Part shown: piece after piece, positions 33,778 through 45,583 of the stretch | How positions within the stretch are numbered: position 1 is the first letter of the stretch | Layout of the letters: each line of letters begins with the position of its first letter | Assembly (NCBI GenBank): GCA_003550325.1 | Contig: QKWP01000264.1 | Location: 148,806 to 212,805, forward strand | Source of the DNA: Gigaspora rosea | Taxonomy: Eukaryota > Glomeromycota > Glomeromycetes > Diversisporales > Gigasporaceae | DNA: 64,000 nt | Reading direction: 5' to 3' | Position numbers and translations under genes: made by a program | The notes under the pieces: generated by a model | The model's database searches: none | Seen by the model: the letters and a program-made list of their open reading frames with translations, nothing else | What the model was told of the DNA's origin: nothing

Positions 33778-36370
33778 TTGGAAATGCAATTTTATCGAGT
33801 AATTTCATCAAAAGAATATAATCTCGGATATAATCTTCTTCATGGCATCGGAGTAGAAAAGAACGAGCATAGAGCGTTCGAATTTTTTCAGAAAGCTGCC
33901 ATTGATAAACATGTAAAAGGAATATTTCAGGTTGGCTATTGTTATCATTTCGATTATGGAACTGAAAAGAATTGGAATAAAGCATTCGAATATTATAAAA
34001 AATCGACAGAATTGGGATTTGTAGAAGGAACGTACATGGTTGGTTATTGCTACAAGCATGGAATAGGTGTTGTTAAAGATGAATATCGAGCATTTTCGTA
34101 TTTTAAACAAGCTGCTTTAGATGATGTTAAAGGTGATTTCAATATTGGGAAATGTTACAACGTAGATATTAGATACAATACTACAAATGATATGTCTACT
34201 AATAACTCCATTGAATTGTCTCAAGAAGCTGATTGGTACTATAAAAAAGGAAATTATAAACAAGCTTTTGAATGTTTTTTGAAATTAGCAGAAATGGGGA
34301 ATGCTAATGGAACAATAAATGTTGGTCATTGTTATTATAAAGGAATCGGAGTCGAATAGGATGAACAAAAGGCTTTCATTTATTATCAAAAATCTGCAGA
34401 GATGGGTCAGGTTGAGGCAACATATATGGTCGGATGTTTTTATAATGTAGGAATCGGAATCGAAAAGGACGAACGTAAGGCATTCGAATATTACAAAAAA
34501 TCTGCAGAGATGGGTTGCGTTCATGGAATACATAACGTTGGATATTGTTATTTTCATGGAATTGGAATTGAAAAGGATAATTATAAGTCGTTTAAATATT
34601 TACAGAAATCTGCAGATATGGGATATGTTAATGGAATATTTACGGTTTCAGGCTGTTATCTACACGGAATAGGTGTTGAAAAAGATGAAAACAATGCATT
34701 TATTCATTACAAAAAAGCTGTTGACATGGGAGACGATGAAGCATTAAATAATTTTGGAGCATGTTATGATGAAGGAATTGGAGTCGTAAAGGATCATTAT
34801 AAGGCATTTGAATACTTTCAAAAGTCTGCAGAGAAGGGAAATGCTCAGGGAATACATGCGCTTGGAACGTGTTATGAAACCGGACGCGGTGTTAAAAAGG
34901 ATGAACATAAAGCCTTTTTATATTATCAACAAGCTGCTGAGTTAGGAATTACCGACGAAGTTGCTTACTGTTATCGAAACGGTATTGGAACTCAAATAGA
35001 TATCGAGAAAGCAAATTTTTGGTTCCTTGAGGAGAGAAAACGATTTCATGAAATTGTCAAAACGGAATATAAAAATCTTGACATCGACGAAAATATTAAG
35101 ATACTTTTAGATGATAATAGATACCAATTATCATGGTTTTTCATATGAGTTTTTTGAGAATATTGAACGGATTGGGAAAGGTGGTTTTGCAGACATATTC
35201 ATAGCTAGATTGATAACAAATTATAAACAAGTTTATGAAATGAAACTTCGTACATTTAATGTTATACTTAAAGAATTTCATAATAATGATTATCTGGGTG
35301 AATTGAAAAACTATTGCGAAATCGGAGTTAAAAATCCATCTTTCATGAAATGCTATGGTGTTTCAAAAAATGAAAAAGGAAATTATGTTCTTGTGCTAAA
35401 GTACGCAAAATTGGGATCTTTACGTCAGAATCTTTTCAAATTTTCTCAAGTGAATTGGAAGGATAAATTAAGTCTGTTACTTTGCATAATTTATGACCTT
35501 GTAGCGATTCATTCGCAAGGAATTATTCATCGAGATTTGCACAGCGGTAATATATTACTAGATAAACTACATAGTGCGTATATCGCTGACTTGGGTCTCT
35601 CCATTCAATATTTGAAACAAGATGATGAAGTCTATGGTGTTTTACCTTTTGTTGCGCCTGAAGTTTTAGAAAAGAACCGTATACTACAGCATCCGACATA
35701 TATTCGTTTGGAATCATCATGTGGGAAGTATTATATGGCGATTCTTCTACTTGTTATTTTGAACAAGATCAAGCTTTTCTTATAGTTTTTGGAATGCGGC
35801 CAAAAGTTAATGAAGCTTATTCAAACCGTTACATCGAATTGTTGAAAAATTGTTGGCATCAAGATCCATGGATTCGTCCCACGGCCGATGATCTATGCGA
35901 AACTTTTAAATCGTGGCGAGATGATGAACAAATTATTTCAAAATTAGACAAGTTTAAACCTAATATTAATTCTGAATATATCAAAAAACACGATACCTCC
36001 CCCAAATATTATATCCAATTTACAAGTAAAACCACTTAATCTTGAAACTCGTTCTGATAAATTACGTGAATTTTTAAGCAAAAATACACATATTCCTTCA
36101 GAGTTAAACCATTCTATTCCTCATAAAACAGAAAATTTGATTATTTATGAAAGCATATTAAATTCAGGTCAAACTGAAAATTTAGTTGTTTGCATGCAAG
36201 AAAACAATGAAAAAATCAATATTGTTCATAAGAATGATGAATTTAAAGTTGATAATTCTAGTACTATTAATACTGACGAAATAAATATTAACGAAACTCT
36301 TTGTAAATATAGTAAGAATGATAAAAATAATTCAATTAATAATAGTACTAATGAAATTGATACCGTTTAA
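33778..36370 (+). pseudogene. Sel1-repeat/TKL kinase gene, block B (nonsense and several frameshifts)
   Basis: Paralogue of 8466-11135. Met at 33778, or 33784 by comparison with A (MQFYR). Sel1 repeats run to about 34950, broken by TAG at 34357-34359 (AAG-type lysine codon in siblings) with the frame continuing afterwards. A frameshift at about 35135-35155, between SWF and the kinase domain, is followed by IGKGGFADIF, ILKEF, HRDLHSGNILL, DLGLS, APEVL. One A is lost near 35672 (frameshift before the C-lobe), and another shift occurs near 36030. The tail lacks about 115 bp found in A near 36295 and ends in Asn-rich sequence. Domain content as in A; non-functional at full length. Convergent with nothing; the 3' flank leads into the satellite. 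Confidence 0.85.
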
Positions 36371-37089
36371 GTTCTTGGTAAACATAGTAAAAATGATAAT
36401 ATTAATGAAGTTTACAATAGATTTGGTAGTAGAAGTTATATGAAAATATTATTGAGAATGAGTCAATCCAAATTAAAAAGAGAAGAATCTTATAGATATA
36501 CGTTTTGTCCAAATATTTATTTTTTTAACAGCATTTTATATTATATGTATACAAGTATTTGTTAATTAATATTATACAATTTTCAAATGAAAGTTTATGT
36601 TACTACATATATACGGTCTTCGTCCGAATGGTTAACAAAATGAAAAGCATGAAACAAAAAAATTGACACTTATGTGTGTTAACGTAATTTGTATTAGTAA
36701 TGTATTTTCAAAATAAATACTTATAGAACAAAATGTCTTGTGTTTTTTACTGTATGTGTATGCGGTCTTTTCTCCAAATGGTTAATTATAAATATTAGAA
36801 TAAAAGAAACTTCAATTCTTATATTCAAATGAGGTGATATTGAAATTAATGATATTATCTTTACAAAATACACCATTTTCCTCTATTGAAAAATTTTGGG
36901 CAGTTAGCATTGGGCAATAATAGATAAAATTTTATTGAATAATTAGGCTATTGGAATTCAAACAACTTAAAACATTACAATAGATATTAAAACTATTAGC
37001 ATTGGACAATATCCTTATTTTATTACAAGTGTTTTGGGGCGCCGCTGGCGCCCTTTCAATAATAGAAAGTGCCTGTAATGAACGAAACT
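36371..37089. other. 3' flank of block B; end of the duplication near 36975
   Basis: Matches block A (7560-8280, inverted) up to about 36975 and then diverges. A short GC-rich motif, GGGGCGCCGCTGGCGCCC (37035-37052), forms a near-perfect palindrome just before the satellite. No gene. Confidence 0.55.
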
Positions 37090-38345
37090 CGATTTTTTAA
37101 AATTCCGCTATGTCCCAATTATCATGCTAAATCCCATACTAACTATTATGCTACGCCCCATACTATTATGCATGCCCCATACTAACCATCGTGCTATTAA
37201 CTATCTTGTTATGTCCTGAACTTTCATGCTTTTACTATCATGCTACGTTCGTTATCACGCGAAACGTTAGTACTTATCATAAGAAAACAATATTATCGTG
37301 TTACTAATGTCTCAACTATCATGCATGCCTATACTAACTACCATGCTACTAACTATTTTGCTATATCCCGAAATATCATGCTCGTTAGTACTGTATTACA
37401 GTAAAAAAAATATTACCATGCTACTAACTATTTTTCTATGTCCCTAACTATCATGCCTCTATTATCATATGTTCGTTATTGTGCAAAATTCCATTTGTTC
37501 TAAAGAAAAAAAGAAGTGGTAGTACTGTACATAAAAAAAAAATTTTATTATGTTACTAACACCCAAACTATCATGCCTCTACTATCTACTATCGTTCTAT
37601 ATTCCGTTCTAAAGAAAAAAAGAAACATTAGTACTTTATAAAAAAAATACTACTGTGCTACTAACTATCTTGTTACATCCCAAAGCATCATGTTCCTACT
37701 ATCATGCTACGTTAGTTATCACACAAAATGTTAGTATTGTATCAAAAAAAATAAAAATAAAAATAAAAAAATACAATTATGTTACTAACTAACTTGGTAC
37801 ATCCTGAACTATCATGCTTCTACTATCGTATGTTCATTATCACACTGTGTTCCATTCTGAAGAAAAAAAGAAATGTTAAAGAAAAAAATATATTACCATG
37901 CTACTAGCTATCTTGTTACGTCCCGAACTATCATGCTTTTACTATCATACATTCATTATCATGCTACGTTTGGTTCTAAAGAAAAAAAAATAAACATTAG
38001 TACTGTGTATATATATACAAAATAAATAAAATAAAAATATTACCATGTTACTAACGTTCTAACTATCATACTTCTATTATCATCTACGTTTGTTATCATG
38101 TTATTCCGTTCTAAAAAAAAAGAAATGTTAGTATTGTACATAAAAAAAAAGAACACTACTGTGCTACTAACTATTTTGCTACATCCCAAACCATCATGCT
38201 TCTACTATCCTACAATGGTCATTATCATGCAAAAAGTTAGTATTGTATTAAAAAAAAAAGAAAAAAAATACTATCATACTACTAACTATTATGCTTCTAC
38301 TATTGTATGTTTGTTATCTATATCTCAATCTAATTTCAAAGATAC
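37090..38345. repeat. Satellite array, unit about 105-150 bp
   Basis: About ten degenerate units, each with TACTAACTAT, one or more (A/T)TCATGCT words, an A-run following TTCTAAAGAAA, and (G/A)TTAGTA(C/T)TGTA. The last motif recurs at about 37266, 37385, 37518, 37624, 37727, 37995, 38128 and 38236. Strongly strand-biased (C/T-rich with A runs) and non-coding. Confidence 0.75.
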
Positions 38346-39490
38346 AAAGTGTGCATAAGAATGGAAACAAGTTTTTAAATCTAAAAGATACAAGTGTATG
38401 TAACGAACGAAAAATCATTAATTCATAGTAATAGACAAATTACAAATCTATTATGACATTACGCATTAATATGCAAATAATCAAATGTTGCAATAATTAC
38501 AGTTTTAAAAGTAACTGATTATCTTATTTTGAAGTTGCCTACAGCCTAATTACAGTTTAGCAAATCAAAAATGGCAAAAGATTCAAATGATACATTACTC
38601 AAATATAATAATAAAAAATGATATAATTACCTTATATATTTCTGTTAGCTTTCCTACATTTTGTCACATTTTTTGGATACAACCAATCATGAAAGTTTAA
38701 ACATAGAATAGATAGATTGTAGAGATATAGATAATATCGGTAAGCATATTCATATTAGATTTATAATCTGTTATCATTATTAATATACAATAAGTAATAA
38801 TTGTCGTATTATTTTTCCACACTATGATCACATTATCTAGATATAACCAATCAAGAATGTTAAAGTTCACAAATTCAAAATTTAAATAATATATAAATAT
38901 AGAAATAATATAGATATTATACAGCATAAAGGGTCATTAACGCTAATGTGTATTTGATATATTCAACATTGTGAATTTCTCATAGCATGTGATTATGACC
39001 ATTTATGCCATCCAATTTTCACACATGCAAAATGATTGATAAAAATGTACTAAAAATGTACTGGACACTCATAATGAGATAATTAATTTTATAAAATTTG
39101 AATAGATAGATGGAATGGATGGATGGAATAGATAGATTGGATGGATGGATTGGATGGATTTATTTATTAAATAAACTAGTCCAATACCAGTTCAATACTA
39201 ATTTGTTCAAATTCAATTTTATTTTTATAATTGTATTAAGTTACAATACAATGATATTATAAGAAAATTTAAAATTTTTTAAATACATATGATTATCATA
39301 CAATTCTATAAAAAAATTTAAGATTAAAGTGCAAAATAGGTAGGTATACATACTTTATATAATCAAATCTACAAATTAAACTTAACAGACTAGTCCAAAT
39401 TTTATTGAAATATTTTGGATTTGTCAAATATTTTAATTTTATCTAATTGAATAAATATTCTAATTCAAATATGCTAATACTATAAATACC
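38346..39490. other. AT-rich stretch without gene, with a GGAT run
   Basis: No ORF of interest. A simple-sequence run of GGAT/AGAT units lies at 39103-39165. Duplicated words near 38700 and 38850 (CATACAACCAATCA-like) suggest old repeats. Confidence 0.45.
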
Positions 39491-39985
39491 TATAGTTTAT
39501 ACAGCATTTTTGATTAAATTTCTAGAACAGTAAGGTAGTTGGATATTGATTTAAAATAGTCAAATGAAAGTAAGCAATACATAATTATTTATATTTAATA
39601 ATTTATATCTATATTGTACAAATATTTAGAACTAATATATTTATTAAAATATGAATAACATTTTGTTTCATTTACTGGTTATTGATTATATTTTTCTTTA
39701 GCTTTTTATTTCTAATAACACTGCACAATTTTCTCAAACTTTCTTATATGCAATTCTTTACTATAATATCAATATTCTATATAATCTAATTGCAAAAATT
39801 ATTTTCTGAATTTTGATTTTATCCAAGTATTTTAATTATTTTTTGTTTGTATGCTTTTTTCTATTTTACAAAGACATTGTTTGAAATAAAAAATCAACTT
39901 ACAAAAAGATTCTTTTTAGTATATAACATATATTTCTATTTAAATATTTATTTGTTATTTTATACTAAACTTGTAATTATTTTGT
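39491..39985. repeat. Direct repeat DR, left copy
   Basis: About 495 bp beginning ATAGTTTA and containing ATTTCTAGAACAGTAAGGT. It matches 45107-45583 at roughly 80 percent by eye in the same orientation. The two copies bracket the minisatellite and block C. No ORF. Confidence 0.7.
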
Positions 39986-40105
39986 CACTTCTGATCCAAT
40001 ATCAAAGTAGAATAAAAAACTAATTCTGGGTTTATAACTAAGGGTTTGGATAAATCTTTTCTGGACTATATTTATAAAGACATTCCTGGTAAATTGATTA
40101 GTTAG

Positions 40106-40207
40106 TAAAATTTCTTTGATTGTTTTAACAGGAGGAATCTTAAATTAAATATTAGGTTATAAAATTTCTTTGATTGTTTTAACAAGAGGAATGCTAAATT
40201 AAATAAA
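40106..40207. repeat. 50-bp tandem duplication
   Basis: Two adjacent units starting TAAAATTTCTTTGATTGTTT and followed by AACA(G/A)GAGGAAT(C/G)(T/C)TAAATTAAAT. Confidence 0.75.
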
Positions 40208-40420
40208 TATTTAATAATGAAAAGTTTTTTGCTGGTATCTATATTTTTATTTTATAGCTAAGTAATATTATTTATTAATAAGTAGCTGCGCAATGCAGTT
40301 GCGCGAAACCAGGAACGGAAAATCAGCATATTACGATGCCAGCCTGGCTCAATCACCCTCCCTTACCCACCCGAATTCAAGCAAGCAGTGTTGTTTCTTA
40401 TGTTATATCAGGCTACACGA

Positions 40421-40745
40421 CTGCAATAGCAATGCAAGGACCTGTAGTATGTATACCTGGCTCCATGGCTGCAAGTGGCAGTGCAAGGACCAGAGGTAGT
40501 TGGCTCCACGGCTGCAAGTGGCAGTGCAAGGACCTGTTGTATACCTGGCTCCACGGCTGCAAGTGGCAGTGCAAGGACCAGAGGTAGTTGAATCCGCGGC
40601 TGCAAGTGGCAGTGCAAGGACCAGAGGTAGTTGAATCCGCGGCTGCAAGTGGCAGTACAAGGACCTGTTGTTGTATTTGGCTTTACAGCTGCAAGTGACA
40701 GTGCAAGGACCAGTTGTTGTATTGGCTCCACGGCTGCACAAGGAC
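40421..40745. repeat. GC-rich minisatellite, unit 43-47 bp
   Basis: About eight units around GGCTCCACGGCTGCAAGTGG then CAGTGCAAGGACC, with two alternating tails (AGAGGTAGTT or TGTTGTATACCT). Around 55 percent G+C in an AT-rich region. Because units are near multiples of three, overlapping ORFs occur on both strands; these are by-products. Confidence 0.8.
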
Positions 40746-41021
40746 CATAGAATGAACCTCGCTCATACCAGCAGAAAGACGTTACCGATTCTCTTTTCAG
40801 CTATGAGAAGATTCGACGGTTTTCCCTCTATATGAAGGCATCATAGATGTCCATTTCGTTTGCTGTTGTGATGAATGCATGTCGCTATGGTGGAAAATGT
40901 GATTATGTATATTAGAGCCAATAAGGGTAGCAGCCCTTATCCCATATGTTTTTCAGATTTGTAAATAAAGACGGTCAGTTGGTTTGAATAAAGTCAACTG
41001 ATCGAGCAATAATAATACTAT
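40746..41021. other. GC-richer unique stretch beside the minisatellite
   Basis: It continues the GC-rich island that starts near 40283 and ends with AATAAAG words (40964 and 40988) and a TCAGTTG...CAACTGA hairpin. It could be the 3' end of a transcript or an element; nothing recognised. Confidence 0.4.
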
Positions 41022-41366
41022 ATTCGGTATGGTCCAGTCTCTGTACGCTGTATCACAGAAGAATGTATGCAATGGCGTGGTTTTTTTTTTAGTTACCTTT
41101 GATGTACCTGATCAAAAATCGTCAGGGAATATAATATACACTGGTTTATTCTTTCTTAGGAGGTAAATCATACCAACTTGGGTTGAAAAGTTCTTGGTGT
41201 TTTTAAGTACTGTACTTGACTCATTATTTAATTTTATATATACGGCATTCATAGATTATTGAATTTAATTTGTTTATTTACTGATTACTGATTACTGGTC
41301 CATTATCACCTTATCCACCACCCTACGAATTTATGTCATATTATATTTTTTATAGACATCATCTCG
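41022..41366. other. Block C, part 1: spacer copy
   Basis: Matches 32236-32574 of block B, and the inverse in A. Non-coding. Ends where a 1-kb insertion of TIR elements begins. Confidence 0.65.
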
Positions 41367-41571
41367 TTAGGTGCAAAGGCCTATTAAAATCATATAGGCG
41401 GATTACCACTAATTGCAGATTTTCTAATGGTAATTTTGGTTTTACCTCAGAATCCCGATAATTAAATCCGATGTTCAAAATCCCGATAATAAAATCCGAA
41501 TAGTATTAAAGATTACTTTCGGGAGAAAAAGATAATCCTTAATAATGTAATGTAAAGTTCATTTTTTAGTT

Positions 41572-41922
41572 TCAAATAAATTTTATGCACGCAAAGTTAA
41601 TTGTTCGTTTTGCATAACCTCGTGTCCAAATTCCAGTCGGCGAGTCGGATTTTTTTTTTAAATCTACTGTAAATTAATAAGCTCATGTTCACAAATAAGG
41701 CTCACAAAGGTAATTTTTCTGTTTGCATAACGTGAAATCAGAAAATTTTGGATTGTTTTTTCGGATCTATCGAGTAATTCCGGAAATTAAGTTCACCATC
41801 GAGTGACACCGGAGAAAAAATTAAATAGCAAAAACGGAATAATTGGCACAATTGGAATTAAAAAATTGTGTCAGCGGGTTATGCAAAACGAAAAATTAAC
41901 TTTGTGTGGCCTTATATTTAAA
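41572..41922. mobile_element. TIR element M4, copy 1
   Basis: Ends CACGCAAAGTTAATTGTTCG and mirror AAATTAACTTTGTGTGGCC enclose about 350 bp with no real ORF. Part of a 1-kb insertion (41367-42397) absent from blocks A and B. Confidence 0.6.
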
Positions 41923-42583
41923 AACATAAAAATTATATAAAAAAAAAGCCGCCCGGATAGTAAATAATCAATTTTTTTAAAAAAAAGACTTCGCAGAAAT
42001 TGACCCGACTGGGTAATGGGAACCAATTTATTAAGATTGAATGACCTAATATCATTATATTGTAAATAGAATCCCATATTACTGTAATATGATTATCGCT
42101 ATAAATTTTACCAAAATAAAATTACATTTATTGAAATAAATAATTAATCAAACAATATGCTATTTTTTTTTTTTTAACCGAAATTCTAAACTAGCTTTAC
42201 GCTGAAATAGAGTAATTTTTTAATTTTGTTTTAAAAAAAAAGTAAAGGAATATTAATAATTTTAAGTGTAGATTTTTTTTTTAAAAAAAAAAAAAAGAGG
42301 ATTCTATTTATTTATTTCAATAAATCTAATTTTTGTTTTAATAAAATTGATATGTGTGCAGCGATTCCAATAAAAAATCCGATGACCTCGCCTCGTGGAT
42401 TCAGATCGACCAGTTCCGCGAAAATTTTTGATCTCTTCTACCCAACAGTGATCTAAAACAATGATCGATGATAATAGTGGCAGTGCATCTTGAATTTAAA
42501 TAAATGTACGTGGCTATAAGTAATCAAAATTTATAACATTCTGATCTTACACCATCTCAAAAAAATTCTTATCAAGATGATAA

Positions 42584-42952
42584 GGCCACGCAAAGTTGAT
42601 TTTTCGTTTTGCATTACCCGCCGTCCCATTTTTTTCAATTTTTTCAATTTTTTCAAATTTATTTTTTTTTTTATTTTATTTTTTTATTTTTTAGATCCCA
42701 ATTGTGCCAATTGTTCGATTTTTGACATCTTTTTTTCCTGCTATTTTCATCCGATGTCACCCGATGGAGACCTTAATTTCAAGTAATTGTCCGATAGGAC
42801 TGACAGGAAAATATGATTGCCGGCCCAATTTTTTGATTCATTATGTGCAAAATGAAAAGTTAGCCTTGTGCAGTTAATTAAAAAAAAATCCGTCCGTCCC
42901 GAAATTTGAAATCCATGTAATGTAAAACGAAAAATCAACCTTTGCGTGGCCT
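42584..42952. mobile_element. TIR element M4, copy 2, with empty site in blocks A and B
   Basis: Ends AGGCCACGCAAAGTTGATTT and its mirror AAATCAACCTTTGCGTGGCCT. Blocks A and B have an uninterrupted GATCATACGTAG here, so the insertion postdates the split of C. Confidence 0.8.
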
Positions 42953-43348
42953 AATACGTAGTAGAGTTTCGCAGAAACAACCATTTTACCCCGGAGACTC
43001 CATCGGATCGTTTTGAAACATAACCACACCTGTCCCTTTTTGGATACTTTTTCGCTAAAAACGAATAACACATCTTTGCTGAAAAGCTCCTTAATAGAAA
43101 TTATGCATATCACAAAATCGAGATCGATGCATAAGGGTATTAATCAACTTTATAATAAATATCCTTTAATAACGTTAAGATAATTTTTCGCAAAAAATAG
43201 ATGACACATCTTAGCCAATTACCTTTATAGAAATTATCTGTTATGCATATCACAAATTGAGGTCACTGCATAAGGGCGTTAAAAATAATCAAGATATACC
43301 GGTATATAGTAATAACAATGAACTGATCTATACTATTTCACCATGCAC

Positions 43349-43511
43349 CGGATTCCATTCTCCAAAGTACCCTGTATGACAAATACTATAGATCAATTTT
43401 TAAAATAAAAAAATGTGATGTATAATATACGTGCATATGTACGTGATCTAAATTTTTTTCAATGGCAAAAAATTGCTTCACACCGGGTACTTTGGAGAAC
43501 AGAATACGGTA
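43349..43511. mobile_element. Small hairpin element M3, block C copy
   Basis: Ends CATTCTCCAAAGTACCCTG and mirror CCGGGTACTTTGGAGAACAG; same position as in A and B. Confidence 0.65.
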
Positions 43512-43783
43512 ATAAGTTACATGCAGAAGAAATTTTTATTTTGTTTAAAATTTTTAAGTTTATTTATGTTTCTTAACTCAATATATGATCTACATACTGC
43601 TTAAATTGGATTCTTGATATCTATATAAACACTTCTAAGGCATCAAAAAAGGTAATCCTAACCTTAACTCCGTTTTAACCTTCCCCCTATTTTAGTTATT
43701 TTAGTTTATTAACAAATATATTTCTTCGAATGTAGAATAAAACGATTTCATTTATAAAATTCTCTTAAACAAAAAAATTAAAA

Positions 43784-45106
43784 ATGCAATTTTATCGACT
43801 AACGTCATCAAAAGATTATAATCTCGGATATAATCATCTTCATGGCATCGAAGTAGAAAAGAACGAGCATAGAGCGTTCGAATTTTTTCAGAAAGCTGCC
43901 AATGATAAACATGTAAAAGGAATATTTCAGGTTGGCTATTGTTATCATTTCGGTTATGGAACTGAAAAGAATTGGAATAAAGCATTCGAATATTATAAAA
44001 AATCGACAGAATTGGGATTTGTAGAAGGAACGTACATGGTTGGTTATTGCTACAGACATGGAATAGGTGTTATTAAAGATGAACATCGAGCATTTCCATA
44101 TTTTAAACAAGTTGCTTTAAATGATGTTAAAGGAGATTTCAATATTGGAAAATGTTATAAAAGAGATACCTAATACGTTACTGCAAAGGATATGTTTACT
44201 AATAATTCCAATAGAATATTACAAGAAGGTGGTCGGTACTTAGATAAAGGAAATTATAAACAAGCTTTTGAATGTTTTTTGAAAACAGCAGAGATGGGGA
44301 ATACTATTGGAACATATAATGTTGGTCAGTCTTATCACTTAGGAATCGGAGTCGAAAAGGATGAACAAAAAGCTTTCATTTATTTTCAAAAATCTGCAGA
44401 GATGGCTGGCGATATTGGAACATATAAGGTCGGATATTGTTATGACAAAGGAATCGGAGTCGAAAAGGATGAACAAAAGGCTTTCATTTATTATCAAAAA
44501 TCTGCAAAGATGGGTATTGCTGAGGGATCATATAATGTCGGATGTTGTTATAAAAATGGAATTGGAATCGATAAGGACGAACGTAAGGCATTCGAATATT
44601 ACAAAAAATCTGCAGATTTGGGATATTTTGGTGGGCAACTAAGACTAGTATTTGCTACAGAATGGGAATCGGAATTGAAAAAGATGAACACAAGGCCTTT
44701 ATTTATTGTCAAAAGCTGCTAATATGGGGAATACGGATGCAATGTGTAGACTTGGACTTTTTTTATGGAGATGGAATTGGAATTGAAAAGGATAATTATA
44801 AGTCGTTTAAATATTTCCAGAAATCTGCAGATATGGGAAATGTCATTGGAATATTTAATGTTGCAAGATGTTATCAATACGGAATAGGTGTTGAAAAAGA
44901 TGAAAATAATGCATTTATTCATTACAAAAAATCAGCTGACATGGGATTCGATAAAGCATTGGAGTATGTTATGCTCAAGGAATTGGAGTCGTAAAGGATA
45001 ACTATAAGGCATTTGAATATGTTCAAAGGTCTGTAAATATGGGAAATGTTGAGGGAATAGTGTCGGTTGGAAGTTTTTATCAAAAAGGAATCGGTGTTGA
45101 AAAGGA
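43784..45106 (+). pseudogene. Sel1-repeat gene fragment, block C (truncated, no kinase domain)
   Basis: Begins MQFYRLTSSK at 43784 as in A. About nine Sel1-like repeats can be followed (GIGVEKDEQKAF.YFQKSAEM pattern). Lesions: TAA at 44171-44173 (AAA in copy A) with the frame continuing; a frameshift near 44635; another near 44970, where about ten bases are missing; then an abrupt end of homology at about 45106 inside a repeat (GVEKD). The kinase half is absent. Downstream sequence is direct repeat DR, so the truncation coincides with a rearrangement or insertion boundary. Not a working gene. Confidence 0.85.
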
Positions 45107-45583
45107 TAGTTTATTTAGCATTTCAGATTAAATTTCTAGAACAGTAAGGTTGTTGGATATTGATTTAAATAAACAAATAAAGGTGAGTAATAAATAATTA
45201 TTTATATTTAATAATTTATATCTATATAATACAAATATTTAGAACTAATATATTCATAAAAATACCAATTTTTTGAATAATATAGTGTTTAATTTACTGG
45301 TCATTTATTATATTTTTCTTTAGCCTTTTTATTTTAATAATTCTGAATAATTTTCTTCTAAACTTTCTTATATGCAATATTCTTTACTATAATATCAAAA
45401 AATTATTTCTTCATTTTGATTTTATCCAATTTTTTTTTGTTTGTATGCTTTTTTCTATTTTACAAAGGCACTGTTTGAAATAAAAAAAACAACTTTTACT
45501 ATGATTTTTTTGAGAATATAACAAATATAATATTTCTATTTAAAAATTTATTTGTTATTTTATCACTGAATTTGTAATAATTT
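45107..45583. repeat. Direct repeat DR, right copy
   Basis: Same-orientation copy of 39491-39985, starting ATAGTTTATTTAGCATTTC exactly where Sel1 homology stops. No ORF. Confidence 0.7.

Larger units (their letters stand above)
42398..43783. other. Block C, part 2: spacer copy upstream of Sel1 gene
   Basis: Matches 32612-33777 of block B with one MITE inserted (42584-42952). Contains element M3 and a degraded M2. No gene. Confidence 0.65.

Noticed and set aside
37090-38345. CRISPR-like array
   Set aside because: Unit spacing is irregular, whole units are related including the would-be spacers, and the genome is eukaryotic; it is a satellite.
40293-40741. Overlapping repetitive ORFs on both strands (60-112 codons)
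   Set aside because: Produced by translating the GC-rich minisatellite in several frames; no start context, no conservation independent of the repeat.
39491-45583. LTR retrotransposon (direct repeats flanking 5.1 kb)
   Set aside because: The interior is a truncated host gene copy plus minisatellite, with no gag/pol, primer-binding site or polypurine tract; the repeats lack clear TG...CA ends.
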